A stretch of 64,000 bases of DNA from Rhyzopertha dominica (lineage: Eukaryota; Arthropoda; Insecta; Coleoptera; Bostrichidae): contig QCXZ01000137.1 in NCBI GenBank assembly GCA_025024175.1, positions 80,042,680 to 80,106,679 of the forward strand, in the 5' to 3' direction. A program made the translations under genes and the position numbers. Each line of letters starts with the position of its first letter. The first letter of the stretch is position 1. The notes below the pieces were generated by a model that worked only from the letters and a program-made list of their open reading frames with translations, did no database searches and was not told the DNA's origin. Positions 1 through 14,400 of the stretch are shown piece after piece.

Positions 1-1764
1 CATTCTGACTTTATCTTCCTTTAGGTCCCTGTAATCTGGAAGAAAATAATGGAAATGGATGGATACATGTGATAAGTGAATTAAAGTGTTCCTCACAAAT
101 CTTTGCTGAGTTTTTTAGAATATGAAAAATGGTAATTTTTCAAATAAAAATTTGAAGTTTTAGACACAAATACAGATGCAATGCATCACTCCCAACTTCT
201 ACAATATTTGCATTTTAATTGAAATATTGAAATAAAAAAAATAAATCTAAAAATTACTTATTGAAATATACTGTCTCAACAATGGTAATGATGTTTATGC
301 CATTTTTGTGATGATTGGTAATAAAAAATTAACCAAAAACAATGCAGGAATATTATGTATACATTTGTTGGTGCCAATGATATTAACAAGGGAACGCTAT
401 TATATCTATGATGTAAGTGATATTGTGTAAGCAGTGATTGAAACAAACACAGCAGTTGGTCTTTCAATATTATTTACCATTTTAGAACTGATTTTTAAGA
501 ACTGCAAACAAAAATCTTGGCACAACTAGATATGCAAGCAGAATTTTTTATTTAAAAAGATGTCTTCTTTTTTTATACTACTCTTGCATAATTCTGTTTT
601 TGAACATACTCAAAAAGTGAAAAGGTGTTTTCCACCAATCCAATCTTACATAACAGTTTTAATATATGCAGTGTGTATGAAAGTTGGCAATAACATATGG
701 GAAACTTTTATTTTTAGTTGTTCAAGGATAAGGCATCATTTATAAAAAGTTCTGCCTGGTTTCAAGTATAAAACACAACCGCCCAACATCAAAATTTTTA
801 AGTGTGTCAAAAAATATAAATTGTGCCTACGAGTAAAGTATCTTATTTTTCCTAAATATCAAAGATATAATGGTCTAAATAAGCAAATTTTATAATTATC
901 ATGGCATACCATAATGTTCAGTTACTCCCTGAGTGACTAAAAATTAAGCAAAGCGTAGAATTTTGGGGTAGATAGATGGGATTCTTTATTAAAAAAAATT
1001 TTCTTAACAAAAATCTGATATTAAAAAATTATGTTTCTGTAATATATTGCCAACTTTTGTAGACACATTTATACTACCTTTTGTTTTTATATTGTAACTC
1101 AGTATATTGCGAATATACTTTGAATTATTGGTAGATAGGCTAACTTTAGTATACTTTAATGTAGGTAATGACATTTTGGTAAAATGTTAGTCAGCAGAAA
1201 AAAACTCGTTAATTGGCTAGTTATTACTAATTCCTATTACAAAAAATTTTGATGAAAAAAGTTAAAAATTATTTTAATTTTGTTTTAGACCTTATACTTT
1301 GATTTTACTAATAAAAAAAATCATGTGAATGCTTACGTGACATGAGATCCTTGTACGTCCTATAGCTTCCTTCTGTATAATATGATTTAACTTGGTCTCC
1401 ACCATTTTGTAGATGTCTTATGAGCCTTGCCAGAAACCTGGCAGCGTCTGGAATGATTCTGGGAGAGATCTGTTTCAAATTGCGGCATTCCATTTTGTGC
1501 ACCGGCCACCCCTCTCGTTGGCAATCCTTCCCGCAGTAATATACATACTGACAAGCCGAACATTTAAGCAGTTTGGTCCTAAAATGCTGCAAACTCAGTA
1601 CCAAAAGGAACACATTATTTCGAAACGGTCTACTTATTGAAACAGTAATCACAACGTTCAGTTCTAACTCTCGATTTGAGCACGTACACAAACGGTTTCT
1701 CTTTGAGGATGGTTGTGCCTGGTTGAATCTGATACTTGGTCCGCATCTTCCACTGGCTCTCGTT
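1..1764 (-). CDS. SMYD3-like SET/MYND lysine methyltransferase, 5' part, cut by window edge
   Basis: Three coding exons are supported on the minus strand: 1634-1764, 1337-1578 and 1-35 (continuing off the window). Joined in frame they give the N-terminal arm of a SET domain (YQIQPGTTILKEKPFVYVL), then a MYND zinc finger. The finger has CDYC split by a 55-bp intron, followed by CSAC, YYCGKDC, H and C ligands, so all eight zinc ligands are present. After it come DAARFLARLIRHLQ and the start of the next helix, HYRDLKEDKVRM. Family knowledge: SMYD proteins methylate lysines on histones or cytosolic proteins, with the MYND finger inserted in the SET domain. The SET core lies off the window. An in-frame stop at 1765-1767 means the 5' exon border is either an acceptor at 1764 or a start codon at 1746; human SMYD3 has about 14 more N-terminal residues, which favours another small exon upstream that I could not find. 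SMYD3-type is the best match but the exact paralogue is not certain. Confidence 0.85.
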
Positions 1765-2407
1765 CTACTGCCAGTAAACTTAAAACTTAAGTATTGCGTA
1801 ACGCCGGCGCCTGGTTCATTAACGGGTATATTAATAAATTTTTATTTCTGGAAATTGGAAAACAATCACATGGTAGCTTTAAAGTGAAATAACGTCATAT
1901 ATATTTAGTCGTTTAGAATTGGAATAAAGGTTTCATAAACCAGTAACAATAGTTACATTTTAAATAACGATTTAATGCCATTACAATCTATTAAATTATG
2001 AAAACGATGAAAATAAACAATTTTGAATTTTTAGAGGTTACATAAACGTCAAACGCTTTTTCAAGGTCGACTTTTTTTTATTACAGAGTGCCAACATACA
2101 AGATTGTACCATCTAATTAAAGTTAACCATTTAATTACTTTTTACCACATATTTTAATACAACATTAACATCGAAGAATCTATTCATGTTCCTACTTTTA
2201 AATATGAAATTATAACACCATAATTGTTTGTTTTATAGAGCTTTTTAAATAATAATCGCACAGTTTCTGTTGGCTGCACTGCTGCGCGTGTGACAGTTTT
2301 GACATTCATGTGTCAAATGTAATGCGTATTCTAGAGCAAGAAAATTGCAATCTTTGTTTACAAAAATGATACATTTATTATGATATATAGCTTATTTAGT
2401 TGCGATA
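1765..2407. promoter_or_regulatory. Divergent intergenic region between SMYD3-like gene and sws
   Basis: About 640 bp separate two genes transcribed away from each other, so both promoters and 5' untranslated exons should lie here. I see no clear TATA box. A slightly GC-richer patch sits near 2275-2300, about 110 bp before the sws start codon. No ORF or repeat was recognised. An unfound first exon of the SMYD3-like gene may also be inside. Confidence 0.45.
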
Positions 2408-5400
2408 ATGGATGTAGTGGAATTAGTAAATAATGTAAACAGCAAGTTCGGGACATTATTGAGATCAACATGGGGCGGGGCGGTATATCAATATTTGTCA
2501 GACTCCAGAGAGGTTTGTTTGATAAACTTTGCACTTTGAATTATTTTCTTTGTCCTTCTTGAATATTCCCCCACTTAGTGAAAGCACATTGCCTTATAAC
2601 GCGCCAATAAATAATTACCCAGATAAAGTAAACAAAGGCAGAACCATGGTTGTTACATTAGAATTTCCTGTAGATTTTTTGTTAACCAGTTATATTTACG
2701 TATGTATTTTTTTGCAGAAATTCTATGCTTACCTGATTGTACTAATAATTCTTTCATCGTTGACGATTTATGCTTTTATAAAACGATGGCAGCGCAGAGG
2801 TATTTTAAAAAGTGATTTCTGCTTTTCTGTTTTACTTAACGCTCATGTTGTAGCTTTATCGGCCCAAGAACTGAAATCAGAATCGATGACACGCTTCCGA
2901 AAACGTGATAAAGCCTTATTTTATGGAAGGAAGATGTTACGGAAAGTAAAAAACATATCTGGACAGGTGCGAAATTCCGGAACGGGAAGGAAACGGAAAA
3001 TGGTGATGAAATTTGCAAGGAGAANTTTGCAGTTGAAGAAGGAAACTGATTNTGAACAATTAAAGGTAACATAATGGATGGATCTATGCATCTATGTAGT
3101 CTATGCAGTGTCAGATTTAAATGTCACTAAATCTGGTCGTCAGCTTTGCTTTTTTGCTTTGACACTGCCATTTGAGCATTTCAACAAAGATGAACGATAT
3201 TAGAGCATTGGTTTCGAGTTTCATAACAAGCTTACTCAACAACCTGGCAGACAGTAGACCACGTTCACTTCGCGCCTCAGTATGAACTAGTTAAATATTC
3301 CATCAGTTTATTTTTATGGGATAATGTTTCCAACAAATGTTTTCTCTATTTCAGCCGAAAACAACACCACATGTTTTCTTTGTTCTTACGAATGGACTGT
3401 GTAATTTTTGCTCTTACGAATTTCTTGCTCAAAACAGGTGAAAATTACTTTTTCTAATGTTTGTCGGTTGTTCTTTTAGGTGCTGGAGCCACCTGCCGAA
3501 TATCTGCAAGAAGACATGTTGAGCGATGAACGGATGCCGCCCGATGCACTGTACATGCTTCAGAGCATCCGAGTATTTGGACAGTTCGAGAAACCGGTAT
3601 TTCTCAAACTGTGCCGGCACACAGAAATTATGACTGTGCCTGCTGGATCGTATCTGTTCAAAATTGGTATGAGAACACTATTCAAAATGGATATTTAGCT
3701 ATTTAAGTTTAAGTTTCTTGTGTCTTTCTTTGTAGTTTACACTTTGTGCTTAATTTTTATTGCAGGCGATGCTGATGAGAATGTTTATGTTGTTCAGAGT
3801 GGAAAGTTGAATGTTTTTATTACTGGGAATGATGGTTCAGTGTTGTCATTGAAAATCGTTAAAACAGGAGAATCGGTCACGTCATTGTTGAGCTTTACTG
3901 ATGTGTTAACGGTGAGTTGCAAACATGATAAGCATGTTAATTGAGATTTATCAGTAGATCCATGTCATGAGATAAGCTTACGTATGTTGATTTTATATAT
4001 CCTTTATAAAATTTGGATCTTCCAGTGTTCTTCGTAAACCATGCGCTTCTCTGATAGTCACTGTATTTTCGGTTCTTTTAGATATTTCCTGAAAATATGA
4101 TGAGATTTTCTCTGTTTTCATAAACAGTGTTAACTATTCTTGAATTGAAATTCCTTTGGGTAGTAGCAACCTGTGGCATCCTGACCATAACAGTTTCTTT
4201 TAATAAGTCACTTCGGGTTGTAGTTTGGAAAAAAAGCTGGAATTCCTGTTAAAAAACTTGTATACTTGTGGATTTTGCCTGGCAGTTTTCTGCATGATTA
4301 CATTTAACTGGTGAACATAACAGTGGACGAAATGTGCATTTACGTCATCATAAGTTTGTGCGATTAATTTATCTGGATTTGAACAAATCATATCCAATTC
4401 CTGCTGTATGCTTTTATCACACCTGCAGCACTTCTATCTTTCACTTGCAGACAGTTCCAAAATATTTCACGTACTGCATATCCATGGACATCTGGGGATA
4501 AGTACCATTTGACACTGATTACAGATATCAGTGGTCTCGTTGCACTGATTTGATAAGAAATCAGCATTTGTCACTCCTTCAAGTATTTCACTTTTACATA
4601 CATTTAGCATGCAGTCCAGTATATGTCATTTTGTATTATTTTTGAGGTTCCTTTACAAATAGTGGAAGTATTCAAATGATCTTTCAAAACTGTATCTATT
4701 TCAGCATTGTAATCTATCAGTTCCTTGAATAATCCACGCTTCAGTTCAACAGTAATACTCCTATACAAATATTCATTGCCCATCAGAGACACACAGCTAC
4801 TTTTAAAGTGCTCTGCCCATACTCATTTATAAACAGTAAAAATATTTTTTTCTCTATACTTTTAACATTCTTCTGTGAATTTCACTACCTTGACACCTTC
4901 TGTGATTAAAAATTTAATCAATGCTTGTTGCTCTTCTGACTCACCATCATCAAATGAAACTTTTGATGAACTGATCAAATACCAACTTGACTTTGATACA
5001 AAAGTATTTTTTGCTATGACTTTTTTATTTTTTATTTTCCCTTCACTTTTGTAGGGTCATCCTAGTCCATATAAAACAGTATGTGCAAAAGCCATCGAAG
5101 ACTCAACAGTTGTCAAACTACCAATGGCGGCATTTAAAGATGTTTTTCAAGAATACCCCGATATTTTTATTAGAGTTATGCAGGTGATCATGGTACGATT
5201 ACAAAGAGTAACATTCACTGCATTGCATCAGTACTTAGGGCTCAGCCAGGAATTAATAAATCAGGTAGGTGAAAGTATATTGTCATTTTTTGTTTGCCTA
5301 ATTACTTGGTCTGATGAAAATTTATTTAGGGTTCTAGAAGTAGAACAAAAATTGCTATTGGCTCACCAGTGAAATTGAAAACAAAGAGAGAAGAAAGTGG

Positions 5401-8400
5401 TCCAAGTTTGCAAGATTCGTGGACTGCAACAGACTTTGCGCAGTCATCTCAGAATGTCCCATCTCAACCCATTGCTGTACCATCCCACAGAAGAAGTAAA
5501 TCTTCACTAGATTATAAATTTAGTCCATCCTCTTCTACATTTAGTACCCCAGATATGGTGCCTGATGTAGATCAGCCTTCTAGTAATGTGGTAAGTGCGA
5601 AATTTTTTTCTTCAGTGTTTTCGTTATTAAATAAATTGTAAAAGATAGTTAAATATTATGGGACTATCTGTATGAGTGTTAAATAACTGACCATAATAAT
5701 TATATGAATTTTTATTTGTAGTTTTGTTATTTTTTGTGTCATTACAAAATTTGATTTGTTCATGAAAAAAAGCTTATTTTCAATGTTATACAGGAAAGAG
5801 TAAGGTATAAATGTTAAATCAATGTCAGTGAGTGACGTCAATTTCCTTTAACATTCTGCCTTACTTATAATGCTTTTAAATGTTTTCTTGTAATCTTAAG
5901 TAAAATTTCTTGTTAAACAATCTAAACATACTATTGCTTCAGCTTCTTCTAATAGTCTTCTTGCACGCATTTTGCTTATTCAAGGATTTTTTTATAGCTA
6001 TTTTACATTAAAAACTTCGTCATTCACTATTAATACAGCTATATTTTAAATCTGTGTTGTATCAACTGCTTTATTGGTTATGTTTCTAAGGTTCCAATAT
6101 CCAACAAACATCTGAAATTTTATTGCATGAACATGGTGTACATCAGCTTTCTTTTTCTATGTAATATAATAGTGTTTTGCCTTCTACATAAACTTCTACA
6201 TAAACCAATGAATGTTTCGTGAAAATCAGTTAAACATTAATTATGGTAATAACACCCTCTTTCACAACCGTTGCACATAGTGATGATCTAATAAATTATG
6301 ATTGCATGATGTAATACAAATATATGCTTCATGACCACGATATACTCTCCTTTCACGTTATTTCAAATTTGATGTATTATTCATTAGCAATCCATCATTT
6401 CTTAATTTAAAATGTACAGTGCATTCCTGCTAATCTGAACGCTGCAATGATCTAAATACTTACAGCATGTTAGTTGTCTGATAAGTACATAATCACATTA
6501 ATAGGTACAATCGAATTCAAAATACAGGGTGTCCCAAAGTTGTAGCGATCAATTTTGTTGTCGGAATATTAATAAATATTTGGACAACGGTACAAGTTTG
6601 ACAAAATTCATTGATGAAGTTGTAATACAAACTTTAGTTGGTGGTGTACACAAATACAAAAGCTATAATTTTATCAGGAAACAAAACATTGCTGAGCAGG
6701 TTACAAAAATGTGATTTTTGAAGTAAAAAATTTTTTACGCATAAAAATTACATTTTAGTATGTAAATAAATGAGGTCTAATCGACTTATTTTGGAACAGC
6801 CTGTATATTTCGTGTCACTATTTACCCAAAGGTGATTCCTTTACCGGAGGTTTCTTCAAATATTACATTTGCTTTTCAAATCCTGATAGCCTCCAGACCT
6901 ACAACCAGTACTTCAGAGGAAGCGTTCCTCAGTTCCCGACAATGTTGATGAAGAGCAGCTCATTCAGATAGCGATAGAAGCTTTTGTTAAGGAATTGGGC
7001 CTCGATGACGATTCCATACTACAAGGAAAGGTCGAGATACGAGAAGTACCTGCGGGAACGTACCTCATGAAAGAGGATTCGAATAAAGATGTCGCACTTG
7101 TTTACGTCATATCCGGAACGTTGATTGTTTCGCAAAAGATCACCGAATGCCACGAAGAAGTTCATATGTTCACTGCTTATCCGGGAGAAATTGTCGGTGG
7201 GTTGGCTGTACTGACTGGGGAGCCCAGCTTTTTCACTATCAGGGCAAAACATCTGACGAGGATAGCTCTTATTTCGAAGAATACTTTTTATACGTAAGTG
7301 GTGTCAATTTTGTTAATTAGCTACAAATTTTGTAAGGGTGAATGTCTGATGTCTGGACAGCTATAGGTGGACATAATTTCTTGATGAAATTTTACTTTTC
7401 CCTGATATAATAATAATGTATATTTCAACAATATTTCATTGATTACTGTACGAGATAAAATTAGGTTTCTACAAAATATCTAACAATTGTTAGTTTAAAA
7501 GCAAGCATTATAATTTGCAGAAGCCATTTCACACCGTAATATGATTGTTTTGGTCTAAGGTACGAGTACTTGCATCTCTATCTAATTTACAATAAAATTT
7601 CAGGATGATGAAAGAAAAGCCCACCGTAGTATTATACATAGCTCACATGGTGGTACGACGGTTGTCACCTTTTGTCCGTCAAGTAGATTTTGCTCTCGAT
7701 TGGGTATTTCTCGAATCAGGACGTGCAGTGTATAGACAGGACGATGAGAGTGATTCCACTTTTATTGTTTTATCTGGTCGTTTGAGATCTGTTATAACAC
7801 ACAAGAACGGGAAGAAGGAGTTGGTAGGGGAATATGGTAAAGGAGATTTGGTGGGAGTAGTGAGTATCTTCTTTTATTTTTTTTTATTTGCTCACATGTA
7901 CATGTTACATTAGTTTTTAACAGAGGGTAGAGCACAAAGTAAGGTCTATTTGAAAAAAAATCATGTAATTGTTAATTATTACTCAAAAAAACCTATCAAC
8001 AGTAGCTTGCTTATATTGCATTAGAATTTGACAAAATGAAGTGAAGAATAATCTGAGGTAACCTCTGTATTCATTTAGGTAATTTGTACTGTGCTCTTTA
8101 AAGTTAGTGTTCTCCATTTTTAAACACAGCTTCCAAACTGAATGGATCTCCAGTGAATAATTTGCCCACAATTGTCCAGTTTACAGGACTTATATCCACA
8201 CCTTGATGTGCCCTTATTTCACCATTAGAAGTGTCAATAATACAGAGAGAGAAGAAATATTATAAAGTTACTGTACAAGACATTGATTTTTGAAAACATT
8301 TGCTTAATTTTTGCCATGCACTTTTTGGAGATTCTATACATAAATATATCATATGAATAATATTTGTTTGTTTTGAATAGTGAGGCAGTACTTTTGGAAA

Positions 8401-11400
8401 TGTAATAATGTCATATAATTATGGATGCTGAAAGCATTTGTCCTTGTTGATGATTCTGGTTTTGACAATACTGTATTGGAGCAAACTCAAAAATTTTCAT
8501 TGATACATTCATTTGCTTTCTTAAACACCTCTTAATCATTTTTTGTAGTAAGTCCTTGTATAAATGTAACACTAATACAATAGCATTATTTTTCAATATA
8601 TGAAAAAATAGCACTAAACAAGTTATGTGGAATATCATCCATATCTAGTTTCAGTTATTTTTCTAAATTTGGATTTTTTTATTTTATTTTTGTGCTTGAT
8701 GAGTTTATAATTTATTAAATCAAAACAATTACTTATTATTGACATTACTGTCGAATACTATCAATGTCAGACTTCTTTTGTATGTAAAATAGAGTGAGGA
8801 CTTNCACTCACTCACAAGAATAAAGAAAAATGGTATTTCTTGTTATTCAGTGATGCAGGAACTTACTAAGAAAAGTTATAAAGACTGTTAAATATCAAAT
8901 TTTCAAACAGGTCATGTCAAACATGAAAGATAATTATCACCTGAATTCATTTATAAATTCGCATAAGTGATATTTTATTGGGTATGCAAACATATTATGT
9001 AATAAAAAAGTATTGCCAGCCAGGTCATGTTATGTACTGCAGCTAGAGAATTATTGAAAAGTTTTAAGTTACTGATAGCATTCTTAACATTAAGGGAAAA
9101 ATACTTCCAATGCCTGCTGAATGTAATATTTTTTACAGGTAGAGATGGTCACTCACACAAAGAGAAGTACAACGGTCATAGCTGTACGTGATTCTGAACT
9201 AGCTAAATTACCAGAGGGCCTTTTTAATGCAATTAAATTAAGATTTCCTATTGTAGTTACCAGATTAATTAATTTACTAGGTCATAGGATATTAGGTAAG
9301 ACATTGTTTGTTGCATTCCGTTTTTTTTGTAAGAATCACTTGGTTAATTTTTCAAATACGAATATATATTGCTTTTGACTGTGTTTGAGGACTAGCATTA
9401 GAATTTTTTAGGATCCTGGCAAAAGCCAAGCATAAGTGTTCGAACACCCAGCAATTCAGCTTTAGACAGTAGGCCATCTCGAATAAATTTTTCTACGGTG
9501 GCTATCGTTGCTGTGTCGGATGATGTACCCCTTACAGCTTTTACATACGAATTATACCATTGTTTATGTGCCATAGGTGAGTTACCTGTATGCCCCCACA
9601 TACTGTTTTTACGGTCATGTTTCTTTCAAGGTTCTACCTTAAGACTGACTTCTGATGTAGTACGTAAAACCCTGGGAGCCACAATTATGGACCCCAATAA
9701 TGAATATAGATTAACTTCATGGCTGGCGCAGCAAGAAGATCAACACAAAATTTCTCTGTACCAATGCGATTTGACGGTCAGCATGTGGACACAAAGATGT
9801 ATCCGACAAGCAGATTGTATACTAATAGTCGGTCTGGGAGAAAATGCACCCAGTTTAGGAAAGGTATGTTGAATGCCACGGAAAAAATTGCTCTCAATTT
9901 TTAGGCTTCTGTGCTTGTTTAGGTGGAAAAAGAAATAGAAAGACTCGCCATGAGAACACAGAAAGAACTGGTTCTTTTACACAGGGAAGGCGGTGACCAG
10001 CCAAAGAACACAGTAGCCTGGCTAAACATGAGATCATGGGTGTCTTCACATCATCACATATTAAGTCCTAATCGCATGTTTTCAAGAAGATCGTTGTACA
10101 GAATAGTATGTATTGGATCAGGGTGTTCATTGGAAAAAAACTCTTTAGAGTGCTGTGAAATTTTACTTGTATAAGTTCATGTTTACAGAATCTTGAAAGT
10201 CAAAACTATGACCATGTACCATGTTTATTTATAACAGAGGCCAAACCAACATTACTTTTTGGAATCTTTAAAGCAAAAATCTCTAAATTGTTACTTTAAT
10301 GAAGCAGTGTTTTTCGTGACTACAACTCTCAATTAAAGTTATACTGCGAGTACTTTTTTTAATGAATGCTCATTATTTGCTCTCATAAAAATTTATGCAG
10401 TTCCAGATCACTTTTATCATAGATATTTATCAGTAGCAACATATTCCTTGACTCATAATTTTTGTAAAAACATGAGAAATTGTTTATTTCAGAACGAACT
10501 CTACTCAAAAGTGTGTATGTCAGAACCGAACGTACATTCGGATTTTTCGAGATTAGCCAGATGGCTGACGGGTAAATCAGTAGGATTAGTTTTGGGTGGA
10601 GGTGGGGCAAGAGGATCTGCCCATGTCGGAATGATCAAAGCTATACAGGTAAATACAATTTGTTTATTATTTATGCATTCTGTAATATGTGCGAGATATG
10701 TGCTAAAATGTTTCGTGACTTTGTACCTACAATTAAGTTTTGTTTTCAAATTCAACCCCTATAAAAAAAGAACCTTTGGCTTCATAATTGTCACTTGCGT
10801 GGTGCCCTTAGTATAGTCGTTTGGAGCCATATCTGTACCATAAGGAAAGTAATTTTTTTTTTAATTTACAGTTAGAAATTGTCACTTTCGGAATTTACAC
10901 AGTTTGTATAGTGTATTGTTTTGTAATAGACATGATTTTGAAATGATCTCAAATATTTAGTCACAAGTGGTGTAAAACTACTACGAAATGTTCCCAATTA
11001 TCTTGTTTTTTTTTTTAATTTCATTTAGTACAAAAATTATACTAGTAATGAGACTGGAAACTTATTTTATTTCCAGTAAAATTAAATATGTACATGCGTT
11101 TTCCGTTATTTACTTACAGTGTTGTTTTTACTAGAAAAAAAAAGTTTAGCTATGTGATGTTGCCATCACGGTGAAAGAGTTCAGTTAATTGTATTCACTG
11201 CCACCACCCATAAAAGTTACATGTACAGAAAGAAAATGATTTGTAAGAAATATTTAAATTTTAAAATATCTACAAGGGTCGTTCAGTAAATAGTGAGACA
11301 ACTTGCTGTAGCTCAAAAACGATTTCTTTAATCAATGCAAAACTTTGTTTACTTTTCAGCATAGTCCTCAGAAACTTTTATACATTTGTTCCATCATTCT

Positions 11401-14400
11401 TCTAATTTTTGTATGCCTCTGGTATAAATTTTTTTGAGCTGATCTCAAACCCACTTTATCTTTAACATCTTGAAAAATGTTTCTAAGTGGATGTCTATGA
11501 TTAAATAACTGTTTTTGAGCTACAGCAATCTGCTTTGTCCACTTGTTTCTATAAAAAATATATTTATAAATAAAATGCATAATAAACATTTGCAGTTTTA
11601 TTTTACAAGCAAAACAAGGTTATTTTAATTGACAAGAATTTTTTTTTTACTTTAATAGGTGATTTTATTTCAAATTTGTTTTTCATGAATATTTTTTTAT
11701 AGGAGGCTGGCATTCCAATTGACATGGTTGGTGGTGTAAGCATAGGAGCATTTATGGGTGCTTTATGGTGTCAAGAAAGAAATGTAACAACTATGACCCA
11801 GAAAGCGAGAGAATGGTCAAAAGTAAGTACTTGGGCATCATTCCAACATTTTTTTGTGAAAAATAAATAGCTCACAAGTAATTTCTAAACTGATTAGAAT
11901 CAGGGCTGTCTGTTAGGTTAAGTAAGCAAAAAATCTGACAATGGGGAGGTTTCCTTTTAAAGATTTAGATGATTTTCATTTTGTTAGAACAATTCATTGT
12001 TAATTACCAATGAATCTGCTTTTTTCTTTATTGTTTCTATTATTCTGTAGGGCTTATTGACTTGATACAGTATCCTGAAAATTCTATGCATTGCAGAGCT
12101 CAAAAAATATATATCACACTTTTATTTTCTTGGAAGAAATTTGTGATCTTGCAGTGCATGACCCTCTAAATTAGTAGAAACATGGGTGCATTTGAGTATA
12201 ATTTTTTCAAGCACAATCTGAATAGTTTTTTTTCAAATTAAGGGTCTCGATTATTCTAACTTGTCTTGTAAGAGCTAATTTAGATATAGGCACTAAATTT
12301 TCTGCATCATAACATGATTGGCTTTGTAATGATAATCTGTAAAAACAGATCCTTGTAAATACACCTTCTCTTTCTAATACTCCTTTTCTTTTTATTTAAG
12401 AAAATGACCCAGTGGTGGCGACAGATCCTGGATTTAACATACCCAGTTACCTCAATGTTCAGCGGCAGGGATTTTAACCAAACTATAAAAGGAACATTCA
12501 ATGAAACATTCATAGAAGACCTTTGGCTACCATATTTCACAGTTACCACAGATATCACAGCATCTTGTATGCGAATACACACGCACGGTATGTTGCACTG
12601 TTTTTGTTTTTAATTTCTTTTTTGTGAAGAACTCAAAGATTTTAATAGATGGATGTGTGTCTAATAATGTTTTTTCTAATTTGAAAAAGTTAATTTCCTT
12701 CAGTTCTTTAATTTAGCAATTTATTGACATACATCCATACTCTGTGTTTCCCNCCTTTTCTCTTTTTTTTTATTGCAATTTTAGTTATCTTTTTGGCTTA
12801 TGCCGTAGTTTATTATGCTGTGCATGTTTTGGTGTGTGAGTTCAATTCACACTGTCTCCGTAAATTGTGATTGGTTAACCTTTAAAGTGTTAAATGTGGT
12901 TTGTATTACAAGTCGTAGTTTGTAGGTTGTATAGTTTGTAGTATATGGCCTAGCAATTCACAATCTCTTTCTTAGGTTTATAACTTGCATGACTAAATTT
13001 ATTCAGTTTTGGTGTTGTCTGTTGCTCCTAGTTATTTTTTAATAATTGCTTTTTTGGCATGTTTATTTCAAGAAATGACATTGATGGCAACAAAATTATT
13101 GTTGTTAAGCACTGTAAACATGTTTTTATCATCATTAGTCTAAGCATTGCATAACTCACACACCAATTGCTAATATGCTCAAATTTGTATCATGGAAGTA
13201 ATAAAATTTTGGTATACAGGGTGAACAAACGGTTTTTAACAATCAATGGCAGAGAAAATTTATTGAAAATACAAAATGCATGTGTGTTTTATCAACACAA
13301 AGTGGGAAAAATACAAATAAACCCCATAACACTGAATAAATATGCACAAAATGCTACTGCCACTGCTTTCCTTTTATTTCACAAAAATTTGGAAGTTTTA
13401 ACAGACTCACACTTTAATAAAAAATTGCCACATTTAGCTTATCAATGTGTCAGACCGATTTGCGTTTTTGGTCCAAAAAATGTAAAATTGCTAACTAGCA
13501 GTGTTAATTTAATTGCTCTTATAGCTTTAATATTTATTTAATTTAAAATATAAAACAAAATAACTTAAATCACTTTTTAAAATGTGCATGACTGAAGTCG
13601 ATAATTTTAATTTTGTCTAATACTGAACAGATTCTTTTGGTTTCCAATTATTATTTCTCTATTTTAGATCCTCTTTTACTTAATTCCATTTAGATATATT
13701 GAGGTTACCAATCAAAAACTACTGCAATAGAATCAATTATAAGTTTTCACACAAGCAAGCCTTGCTATATTAGCTGTCAAAATATACGAGGGTTACTATT
13801 TGTATTTCGGGAACAGGAACAAAAACAAATACGAGGCATGTTTGTTAAGTACCGTTTTGGAATTCAAAAAAGACGTGCAAAGATATCGTAATAATTTTAT
13901 CTTACATGAAAGCCTGTACCTTAATCTACTTTTCTACATAATTTCCGTGAATATTGAGGCACTTGTCATAACGTGGCACCAGTTTTTGAATACCCTCCTC
14001 ATAAAATTCTGCCGCCTGACTTGTTAACCACTGTATCACAAATGTTTCGACTTCGTTATCGTCTTGAAGACGCTGACCACCCAGGTGTTTCTTCAAGTGC
14101 AGGAACAAATGGTAGTCGCTGGGCGCCAGATCAGGGCTGTATGGAGGATGATCTGGAGTTCCCCATTTAAAAGATTTGATGAGATCTTTGGTCCGATTAG
14201 CCACATGTGGACGGGCATTGTCATGCAGCAAAACGATACCCTTACTCAACTTGCCACGTCTTTTGTTCTGGATTGCACGTCGCAGATTGTAAACTTCACA
14301 GATCTCACGATGAATATCGATCGGTTTTACGCCTTTAGCACTAAGAAATCGTATAACAGCCCGTACTTCACAATCGGCGGGACTCACGATTGTCAGAGGC

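Noticed and set aside
13167..13541. 124-codon ORF in sws intron 16
   Set aside because: No similarity recognised and no splice context; the nearby TACAGGGTG start has no partner terminus.
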